Below are positions 1 through 5,004 of a stretch of 5,004 nt of DNA, in pieces. The DNA lies in the NCBI GenBank assembly GCA_964496755.1, contig CAZCBD010000185.1, forward strand, positions 1 to 5,004. The letters run 5' to 3'. How positions within the stretch are numbered: the stretch's first letter is position 1; each line of letters begins with the position of its first letter. The notes under the pieces are model-generated. The model was not told the DNA's origin. It did not search any database and saw only the letters and a list, made by a program, of their open reading frames with translations. This DNA is from CAZCBD01 sp964496755. GTDB taxonomy: Bacteria > Bacteroidota > Ignavibacteria > Ignavibacteriales > Melioribacteraceae. A program made the position numbers and the translations under genes.

Positions 1-985
1 TTCTTTGCACAATCCATGGTCGGGAGGCTACTATCCCGTTGGTCAATCTTTTGAAGAATCAAATAAAATGATAAAAGAAAATCCGGAATTATTTAAAGAA
101 AAAGTTCGGGAATCATTATGCAGACAAGTGGAAGCAATAAACAAGCATACTGCAAAAGGTACATATTTCTTTGATTATGGAAATGCATTTTTGCTGGAAT
201 CATCGCGTGCAGGTGCTGATATTTGGGCGGAAGATAAAATTAATTTTAAATATCCATCTTATGTTCAAGATATTTTGGGCCCAATGTGTTTTGATTACGG
301 CTTCGGACCTTTCAGATGGGTATGTGCTTCGGGCAAAGAAGAAGATTTGGATAAAACCGACCAAATTGCAATGGAAGTGATGCAGGAAATAATGGAAAAT
401 TCTCCCGCAGAAATTCAACAACAAATGAATGATAATATTCATTGGATTAAAAACGCAAAGAAAAATAAGTTGGTAGTTGGATCACAAGCAAGAATTCTTT
501 ATGCTGATGCGGAAGGCAGAATGAAAATTGCAAGGGCTTTTAACAATGCTATTGCAAAAGGTGAAATTGGCGAAGTTGTTTTAGGACGCGATCATCATGA
601 TGTAAGTGGTACGGATTCACCTTTTAGGGAAACAAGCAATATTACGGATGGCAGTAAATTTACAGCTGATATGGCTATTCAAAATATGATTGGTGATAGT
701 TTTAGAGGTGCTACGTGGGTTTCAATTCACAATGGCGGCGGAGTTGGCTGGGGTGAAGTAATAAACGGCGGATTTGGAATGTTGCTTGATGGCACTGAAG
801 AAACAGAACAAAAATTATTGTCCATGCTATTTTATGATGTGAACAATGGAATTGCCAGAAGGAGCTGGGCAAGAAATGATGGCGCTGTTTTTGCTGCTAA
901 ACGTGAAATGGAAAGAACTCCGAATTTAAAATTAACGATCCCTAATTTAGTTGAAGATAAAATTATTGAGGATTTAAAATTTTAA
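1..985 (+). CDS. hutU: Urocanate hydratase (urocanase), C-terminal half, partial at left edge
   Basis: This is the second enzyme of histidine degradation, converting urocanate and water to 4-imidazolone-5-propionate with tightly bound NAD+ in the cytoplasm. Codons begin at base 2 (SLHNPWSGGYYPVG...), so the gene enters from the left edge. TTG at base 5 is an internal Leu, not a start. About 327 residues are visible, ending in TAA at 983-985. Visible conserved blocks are HNPWSGGYYP near the edge, GPFRWVCASG (about 305-334), VVGSQARILY (about 473-502), GRDHHDVSGTDSPFRETS (584-637) and HNGGGVGWGEVINGGFG (about 728-778). The order and wording, including the closing block TIPNLVEDK, follow the long animal-like urocanase (human UROC1, about 676 residues) rather than the roughly 555-residue Pseudomonas/Bacillus form, so about half the protein is missing. 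Where the short form has the Cys of FQGLPARICW, this protein has Leu (codon 497-499). hutG follows, supporting the pathway assignment. Confidence 0.96.
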   Translation, partial: SLHNPWSGGYYPVGQSFEESNKMIKENPELFKEKVRESLCRQVEAINKHTAKGTYFFDYGNAFLLESSRAGADIWAEDKINFKYPSYVQDILGPMCFDYGFGPFRWVCASGKEEDLDKTDQIAMEVMQEIMENSPAEIQQQMNDNIHWIKNAKKNKLVVGSQARILYADAEGRMKIARAFNNAIAKGEIGEVVLGRDHHDVSGTDSPFRETSNITDGSKFTADMAIQNMIGDSFRGATWVSIHNGGGVGWGEVINGGFGMLLDGTEETEQKLLSMLFYDVNNGIARRSWARNDGAVFAAKREMERTPNLKLTIPNLVEDKIIEDLKF

Positions 986-1005
986 TATTAAAATGAATCT
1001 ATTCC

Positions 1006-1034
1006 GGCCATCATTTTATGGTGGCCTTTTTTTT
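1006..1034 (+). terminator. Intrinsic terminator-like hairpin between hutU and hutG
   Basis: GGCCATCA (1006-1013) pairs with TGGTGGCC (1019-1026) around the loop TTTTA, giving 8 bp with a single G-U wobble, and is followed immediately by eight T (1027-1034). This is a textbook rho-independent terminator on the + strand, 20 bases after the hutU stop. The hutG ribosome binding site begins only 3 bases after the T-run, so the hairpin either ends hutU transcripts or tunes how much read-through reaches hutG. Confidence 0.85.
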
Positions 1035-1036
1035 GT

Positions 1037-1041
1037 GAGGA
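1037..1041 (+). promoter_or_regulatory. Ribosome binding site of hutG, deciding a TTG start
   Basis: GAGGA lies 4 bases upstream of TTG at 1046. This is slightly short spacing but a good match to the anti-Shine-Dalgarno sequence. No ATG or GTG lies in frame nearby, and the first in-frame ATG is deep in the protein at the metal-binding motif, so the TTG start is strongly favoured. Confidence 0.65.
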
Positions 1042-1045
1042 TAAT

Positions 1046-2032
1046 TTGAATAAAGAATTTTATGTTGCTCCGGATATAACTCTTTGGAAAGGTAGAGTTG
1101 ATAACCCCGAATCGGGAAATCAGTATTGGTATCAAAGAATTATTTTAAAAAATCTATTAACTGAACAAATCGATTCTACGAATGATAAGACAATTGCATT
1201 GATCGGTTATGCTGTAGATGAAGGGGTAACCCGAAATCAAGGAAGAGCAGGTTCTTCCGAAGGTCCGAACACGGTGAAAAAGACTTTAGCAAAATTTCCC
1301 GCCCATTTTTCAAAACCGGTAATTGATTTTGGAAATATTATTTGTTCGGGAAATGACCTTGAAAACACACATCTAACTCTTGAAAAGGTACTACAACAAA
1401 TAGCACAGAAAAAATATTTTCCGGTTGTAATTGGCGGTGGGCACGATTTAACATTTCCTGTTTTCAAGGGGATTTTTAATGAACAGTTAAAGGCTAAAAA
1501 TCTAAGGATTGGAATAATTAATTTCGATTCGCATTTTGATATTCGACCATTTGAGGAAAAAGCAAATTCGGGAACTCCTTTTTATCAAATATTGGCTTTG
1601 CGAAAAGAATTTCCGGCAGAGATTAATTATTGTGTAATAGGACTTCAGCAACAAGGAAATACCGATGCGTTGTTTGAGCTGGCAAATAAATTAGGGGTAA
1701 AATATATTTCAAATTATGAAAGTGATTTAACAAACTTAGAAAATATAAAAAAGAAGTTTAACGATTTTGTTGAACAAAATGATTACATTTATCTGTCTAT
1801 AGATATGGATGGTTTTTCATCCGCTTATGCTCCCGGAGTAAGTGCGCCATCTCCATTAGGGTTTACACCTTTTTTTGTTATTAAATTGTTGAATTATTTT
1901 TTTAATACCGGAAAAGTTATAGGCATGGATGTAGCCGAACTGAATCCGAAATTTGATAAAGATGGTTTAACTTCGAATCTTGCCTCCAAATTAATTGATA
2001 TCAGTATTCAAAATTATTTTAATATTAAATAA
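1046..2032 (+). CDS. hutG: Formimidoylglutamase (formiminoglutamate hydrolase)
   Basis: This ureohydrolase-family enzyme (arginase/agmatinase fold, two Mn2+) hydrolyses N-formimidoyl-L-glutamate to L-glutamate and formamide, the last step of the four-enzyme histidine pathway in the cytoplasm. At 328 residues it has full family length. The N-terminus carries LWKGRVD, typical of HutG. The metal ligands are all visible: His133 in GGGHD (130-134); Asp161, His163 and Asp165 in FDSHFD; Asp253 and Asp255 in SIDMD, followed by APGVSAPSP. The block NSGTPFYQ after the DxHxD motif is characteristic of formimidoylglutamases and separates it from arginase and agmatinase. The start is TTG at 1046, supported by GAGGA upstream. 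It lies 60 bases after hutU on the same strand, with a hairpin terminator between them and no convincing promoter in the gap, so expression probably depends on read-through or a promoter inside the end of hutU. The name is firm, whereas substrate preference is by family. Confidence 0.93.
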   Translation: MNKEFYVAPDITLWKGRVDNPESGNQYWYQRIILKNLLTEQIDSTNDKTIALIGYAVDEGVTRNQGRAGSSEGPNTVKKTLAKFPAHFSKPVIDFGNIICSGNDLENTHLTLEKVLQQIAQKKYFPVVIGGGHDLTFPVFKGIFNEQLKAKNLRIGIINFDSHFDIRPFEEKANSGTPFYQILALRKEFPAEINYCVIGLQQQGNTDALFELANKLGVKYISNYESDLTNLENIKKKFNDFVEQNDYIYLSIDMDGFSSAYAPGVSAPSPLGFTPFFVIKLLNYFFNTGKVIGMDVAELNPKFDKDGLTSNLASKLIDISIQNYFNIK

Positions 2033-2049
2033 AGTTGTTGCTTATTAAA

Positions 2050-2073
2050 AGCCCTTACGTTTTTGTAAGGGCT
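2050..2073 (-). terminator. Hairpin between convergent genes, likely shared terminator
   Basis: AGCCCTTAC (2050-2058) and GTAAGGGCT (2065-2073) form a perfect 9-bp stem with a 6-base loop. Read on the - strand the stem runs into TTTAATAAG, a modest T-rich tail, which suits termination of the serine hydrolase operon ending at 2156. On the + strand the downstream side is CCGAAAAAA, with no T-run, so termination of hutG there would be weaker. It is the only strong structure in the 2033-2155 gap. Confidence 0.6.
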
Positions 2074-2155
2074 CCGAAAAAATGTTTCTAACATTTTAAT
2101 GAATTGAATTTATTCTTCGGAATATTCTTTGAATATTAAATATTTTAACAACTAA

Positions 2156-3292
2156 CTAATTTTCAATTTGATATCTGCTATTGATTGGAGGTAAAAACAT
2201 TTGTGCTATTGCAGTACCATATTCCATCGGATGAAATGAACTTATATTGCCGATGAGTGCCACACAAATATCATGCTGAGGATAGTTTATTAAAACTGAC
2301 TTAGTTCCTTTCACACTTCCCGTATGGCAAAGAAAGTCTCTTCCTTGGGCATCTGTGCGAATAAACCAGCCTAATGCTTGTTTATGTTTCATCGGTTTGG
2401 GGTTACCCGAATTAAATATTTCAACATTAAATAATTGAACTTCGTACATTTTCCGAAGAGTTTCGGGTTTCAACAAAGTGCCATTATTTAATGCTATTGC
2501 TAATTTTACCAGGTCATCAGTAGTTGATAAAATGCCACCGCCGGCATACTTGTAACTTACATCAACATAATCAATATTTTGAACTATTCCATTTTTATTT
2601 TTTCTGTATCCTTTTCCGCGTTTATTTACAATTCTGTTTGGAACATCAAATTGTGTATTGATTAAACCTGCAGGTTCCCAAACATATTTGCGCAAATAAC
2701 TTTCAAAAGATACTCCGGTAATATTTTCAATAATTCCCTGAGTTAAATTAAATGCATATGAAGAATATGACCAATATTTTCCCGGTTTAAAAATTAACGG
2801 GTCGTCTTTGAAAATAGCTATTCCTTCTTTTAATGTTTCATAGTGCATTTTTTGATAGATATCTTGTTTTCCAAATTCACCTTTTTTGTAATGACGAATT
2901 CCGGATGTATGGGTTAATATATTTTTTACGGTTATCGGATATTTTTTTTTCGGGAAATATGGTACATATTTTTGTATTTCGGCATCCAAGTCAAGTTTGC
3001 CTTGCTCCCATAATTGCATTAATGCAATTACAGCATGCATTTTAGAAATTGAAGCAATATTATGTACGGAGTTACCGGAAGAGGGACCTAAATTTTCAAG
3101 CTCGGCATATCCTACTCCACCGGAATAGACAATTTTCCCATTAATTGCAACAGAAGCCGAAAGTCCCGGTGAGCCGGATTCGTTTATTACTTTTTGTAAA
3201 AAATCCGTGATATTTTTTTCACATATTTGGGCGTGAAAAGAAAGTGTAAATATTAGTACGAAAATCACTTTAAACTTAAATATATTTTTCAT
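2156..3292 (-). CDS. Exported LACTB-like serine hydrolase (beta-lactamase/PBP fold)
   Basis: This is a serine hydrolase of the class C beta-lactamase/penicillin-binding-protein fold (Pfam Beta-lactamase), 378 residues. Residues 1 to about 21 form a signal peptide: Lys-rich start, hydrophobic core, and a likely cut in FHA|Q. The protein should therefore be periplasmic, or possibly outer-surface. The nucleophile motif is S81-I-S-K84. The second motif is Y176-S-S, where most relatives have YSN, and the third is H323-T-G. Wording close to LACTB includes LDLDAEIQKYVPYFPKK, THTSGIRHY (about 127-135), DDPLIFKPG, YVDVSYKYAGGGILST (about 242-257) and LKPETL. The roughly 60-residue insertion that mammalian LACTB carries after GIRHY is absent. 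ATG is preceded by AGGAG at 6-base spacing. It is last in the three-gene - strand cluster, 14 bases after the racemase gene. The family includes peptidases, esterases and D-aminopeptidases, so the substrate is unknown, and antibiotic resistance is not implied. Confidence 0.9.
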   Translation of the reverse strand: MKNIFKFKVIFVLIFTLSFHAQICEKNITDFLQKVINESGSPGLSASVAINGKIVYSGGVGYAELENLGPSSGNSVHNIASISKMHAVIALMQLWEQGKLDLDAEIQKYVPYFPKKKYPITVKNILTHTSGIRHYKKGEFGKQDIYQKMHYETLKEGIAIFKDDPLIFKPGKYWSYSSYAFNLTQGIIENITGVSFESYLRKYVWEPAGLINTQFDVPNRIVNKRGKGYRKNKNGIVQNIDYVDVSYKYAGGGILSTTDDLVKLAIALNNGTLLKPETLRKMYEVQLFNVEIFNSGNPKPMKHKQALGWFIRTDAQGRDFLCHTGSVKGTKSVLINYPQHDICVALIGNISSFHPMEYGTAIAQMFLPPINSRYQIEN

Positions 3293-3298
3293 AATTGG

Positions 3299-3303
3299 CT
3301 CCT
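3299..3303 (-). promoter_or_regulatory. Ribosome binding site of the LACTB-like gene
   Basis: On the - strand AGGAG sits 6 bases before the ATG at 3292-3290, an ideal arrangement. It lies in the 14-base gap after the racemase stop codon, which fits translation of both genes from one mRNA. Confidence 0.75.
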
Positions 3304-3306
3304 GAA

Positions 3307-4005
3307 TTAAAATGCGATTTCAACTACTTTTTTTGCTAGTAATTTTAAAGGATTAAGGATTGGTATTTTTAAATCATAGTTTTCGAGGGCCAGACTTATT
3401 TCCGTACATCCGGCAATAATAGCTTTTGTTTTATCGGTTCTTATTTTATCGATTGCCCGGAGTAACTTGTTTCTTGCATATTCTACCGAATGGTTGGATT
3501 TAATTCCATTCGGGCCATAAATAGCATCCATAATTTCATCTTTTTGTGAGGCGGAATCGGGAATTAAAATTTTTAGTTTTCTTAAATGTTTTGAATAAAG
3601 ATTAGTCTTTATAGTGCCGGTGGTAGCTAACAGAATAATTTCGGATTTTTCGGGAAAGTTTAAATTAATATACTCCGATAAATTTTCTGGTAAACTTAAA
3701 ATTGGGATTGATATTTCTCTTTGGATTTGATTTGCAAAAAAATAAACAGTATTACAAATCATTACAATAAAATCTGCTCCGGCATTTTCCAACAATTTAG
3801 CTGAATCAATTAGATGATTTACAGGTGATGGTCCGTTTTCAATAATTGCTTTTGTTCTATCGGGTATTTGCGGGCGATTGTCAACAAGCATTCTGATATT
3901 ATCTTGCTCGGTTTTTGCGGGTGTTAATTCAATTACATGTTTCATAAAGTTTACGGTACTCATTGGCCCCATTCCTCCAATGATTCCAACGATTTTTTTC
4001 GACAT
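3307..4005 (-). CDS. Aspartate/glutamate racemase-family protein
   Basis: This is a member of the cofactor-independent Asp/Glu/hydantoin racemase superfamily, 232 residues, the normal length for the aspartate racemase/YgeA/RacX branch. Such enzymes invert Asp or Glu, or in RacX other amino acids, by a two-base mechanism in the cytoplasm; no signal peptide is visible. The N-terminal block GIIGGMGPMST (residues 7-17) is diagnostic. PQIPDRT (45-51) is the substrate-loop motif. The two catalytic cysteines are present: Cys84 in MICNTVY and Cys200 in AGCTEI. The usual CNTAH reads CNTVY here, so the conserved His after the first cysteine is Tyr88. The ATG is preceded by a run of six G only 3 bases away, and the family N-terminus starts right at this Met. 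The gene lies 19 bases after the S58 peptidase gene and 14 bases before the LACTB-like gene, so it is mid-operon. Which amino acid it racemises, and whether the Tyr changes activity, cannot be read from sequence. Confidence 0.9.
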   Translation of the reverse strand: MSKKIVGIIGGMGPMSTVNFMKHVIELTPAKTEQDNIRMLVDNRPQIPDRTKAIIENGPSPVNHLIDSAKLLENAGADFIVMICNTVYFFANQIQREISIPILSLPENLSEYINLNFPEKSEIILLATTGTIKTNLYSKHLRKLKILIPDSASQKDEIMDAIYGPNGIKSNHSVEYARNKLLRAIDKIRTDKTKAIIAGCTEISLALENYDLKIPILNPLKLLAKKVVEIAF

Positions 4006-4021
4006 ATTCCCCCCAAGGAAT
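4006..4021 (-). promoter_or_regulatory. G-run ribosome binding site, possibly in a small hairpin
   Basis: On the - strand GGGGGG (complement of 4009-4014) lies 3 bases before the racemase ATG and can pair with CCUCC using a G-U wobble. The flanks TATTCC and GGAATA can form a 6-bp stem that uses part of this G-run and the A of the start codon. This would favour translation coupled to ribosomes finishing the upstream gene at 4025. The site is supported by position, but the hairpin is short and uncertain. Confidence 0.4.
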
Positions 4022-4024
4022 AGT

Positions 4025-5004
4025 TTATTTGTATTTTAATAAATTGTATTTAAGAAGTATATTTTTAACTTTTCCTTTATTGATTGCTTTAATTGTATGT
4101 TTGTTCCCCGTAATATTTTTTGCTTTAAAGATTGAACGGAGAATTGCTTCTTCGGTTGCTTCTGCAGCGGCTCTAAAAAGAGGAGTAAGTTTTTCATCTC
4201 TTAAAATTTTATGCAAATCAAAAGATTCTTTTGATTTATAATTATGTCTCATATTTTGTGCAGTAGAAAATGAAATGATATAATCGCCGCTTCCGTGTGA
4301 TGAATTTCCACCGGTTCTAACAAAACCTTGGAATGCTCGTTTAGCCAGTCTTTTTAATTGTCTGGCATTTAATGGGGCATCTGTTGCTACAATTATCATG
4401 CAAGAACCGGGCTTTACGGTATCCAGTTTTGTTTTTAAGTAATATTTTCCTAGTTCTTCTCCAACCGGAGCTCCATTAATTTTTAATATGCCATTAAAAT
4501 TTGTTTGGACTAAAACTCCGACGGTAAATCCCCCTAAACTTTTGGGTAGTATTCTGGAAGATGAACCAATACCGCCTTTAAATCCAAAACAAATTGTACC
4601 GGTTCCTGCTCCCACACAACCTTCTTCGATTTTTCCTGATTTTGCAGAATTAATAGCATCAAAAACATCTTTTTCGGTAACATACATTTTGCGAATGTTG
4701 TTTAAATATCCATCGTTAGTTTCGCCAACTACTGGATTAACGGAACGAACGTTTTCATTACCGGTAAGATTCAATGTATATTTAATTAGGGCTGAAGCGG
4801 CTATCGGGGTGCTTAATGTGTTTGTTAAAATAATCGGGGTTTCCAATACACCTAATTCATTAACTTGTGTGTATCCCATTAATTTACCGAAACCATTTGC
4901 AATAAATATTGCCGCCGGTATTTTTGATTGAAATATATTTCCCGAATGGGGTAGTATAGCAGTTACGCCAGTACGGCAATCGCTTCCTCTAATTAAGGTT
5001 TTGT
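4025..5004 (-). CDS. P1/DmpA-family aminopeptidase (peptidase S58), N-terminus beyond right edge
   Basis: This is an N-terminal-nucleophile hydrolase related to Ochrobactrum DmpA (L-aminopeptidase / D-amidase-esterase) and the beta-peptidyl aminopeptidase BapA. The proenzyme cuts itself before a Ser, which then becomes the catalytic N-terminus of the beta chain. About 325 residues are visible. The frame stays open to the right edge (RTGVTAILPHSGN, then NGFGKLMGYTQVNELG), so the Met at 4879 is internal and roughly 40-70 residues are probably missing. Key blocks are VNPVVGETNDGYLNN, GAGTGTICFGFKGGIGSSSR, VGVLVQTNFNG, the cleavage site PG|SCMIIVATDAPL (Ser codon 4403-4405) and SSHGSGD. Spacing matches DmpA: the Asn at 4499-4501 lies 32 residues before the Ser (as Asn218 and Ser250), and the Ser at 4289-4291 lies 38 after it (as Ser288). 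Tyr at 4706-4708 likely equals Tyr146. ATEEAILRSI and the C-terminal TGNKHT block are also typical. It is the first visible gene of the - strand cluster. Export cannot be judged without the N-terminus. Confidence 0.93.
   Translation of the reverse strand, partial: KTLIRGSDCRTGVTAILPHSGNIFQSKIPAAIFIANGFGKLMGYTQVNELGVLETPIILTNTLSTPIAASALIKYTLNLTGNENVRSVNPVVGETNDGYLNNIRKMYVTEKDVFDAINSAKSGKIEEGCVGAGTGTICFGFKGGIGSSSRILPKSLGGFTVGVLVQTNFNGILKINGAPVGEELGKYYLKTKLDTVKPGSCMIIVATDAPLNARQLKRLAKRAFQGFVRTGGNSSHGSGDYIISFSTAQNMRHNYKSKESFDLHKILRDEKLTPLFRAAAEATEEAILRSIFKAKNITGNKHTIKAINKGKVKNILLKYNLLKYK

Noticed and set aside
966..994. Possible promoter for hutG: TTGAGG, 17 bases, TAAAAT, inside the end of hutU
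   Set aside because: The match is 4/6 and 5/6 in very AT-rich DNA, where such hits arise by chance. Transcripts would start just before the terminator hairpin and mostly stop at once. Bacteroidota-type promoters also use different elements. Not strong enough to annotate.
2121..2137. AATATTC-TTT-GAATATT hairpin in the convergent gap
   Set aside because: The stem is 7 bp, nearly all A-T, with a 3-base loop and no T-run on the side needed. It is weak, and such palindromes are expected by chance in this base composition.
2156..3292. Reading the serine hydrolase as an antibiotic-resistance beta-lactamase
   Set aside because: The SxxK motif is shared by the whole fold. The YSS and HTG motifs and the overall wording point to LACTB-like hydrolases, and the operon context is metabolic, not resistance.
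4877..4879. ATG at 4879 as the start of the S58 peptidase gene
   Set aside because: The frame continues open to the right edge and encodes family-conserved residues (RTGVTAILPH, AIFIANGFGKL), so this Met is internal.
4488..4931. 147-codon open frame on the + strand opposite the S58 peptidase
   Set aside because: The opposite strand encodes a clear, conserved protein through the whole stretch. The + strand translation is Pro/Thr-rich antisense with no family resemblance and no ribosome binding site.

Overview
The window is AT-rich bacterial chromosome, roughly one third G+C by eye, with densely packed genes and no sign of mobile elements, RNA genes or CRISPR arrays. The sequence style and gene families fit the Bacteroidota/Ignavibacteriota neighbourhood: a long animal-type urocanase, a signal peptide ending in HAQ, and many A/T-ending codons. 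Recognisable Shine-Dalgarno sequences (AGGAG, GAGGA) precede some genes. These are uncommon in Bacteroidota proper, so a relative such as Ignavibacteria is a reasonable guess, but the sequence does not prove it.

Left part, + strand (1-2032): the end of the histidine utilisation pathway. The C-terminal half of urocanate hydratase (hutU) enters from the left edge. A strong intrinsic terminator-like hairpin follows, and directly after its T-run comes hutG, formimidoylglutamase, starting at TTG. HutU makes imidazolonepropionate, HutI (not in view) converts it to formiminoglutamate, and HutG hydrolyses that to glutamate and formamide. The middle enzyme must lie outside the window.

Centre (2033-2155): a 123-base convergent intergenic region with one perfect 9-bp hairpin, probably the shared transcription end.

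Right part, - strand (2156-5004): a tight three-gene cluster read right to left. First is a P1/DmpA-type N-terminal-nucleophile aminopeptidase (family S58; its N-terminus is cut off by the window edge). Then, 19 bases later, comes an aspartate/glutamate racemase-family protein, and 14 bases further an exported beta-lactamase-fold serine hydrolase that most resembles LACTB. Spacing and shared strand indicate an operon whose promoter lies beyond the right edge. All three families touch D-amino acids or unusual peptides, so a role in breaking down or recycling D- or beta-linked peptides or peptidoglycan fragments is plausible but inferred.

No clearly novel system is visible. The points most worth checking are the hairpin between hutU and hutG, the S58-racemase-LACTB-like gene association, and several active-site substitutions (urocanase Cys to Leu, racemase CNTAH to CNTVY, serine hydrolase YSN to YSS).
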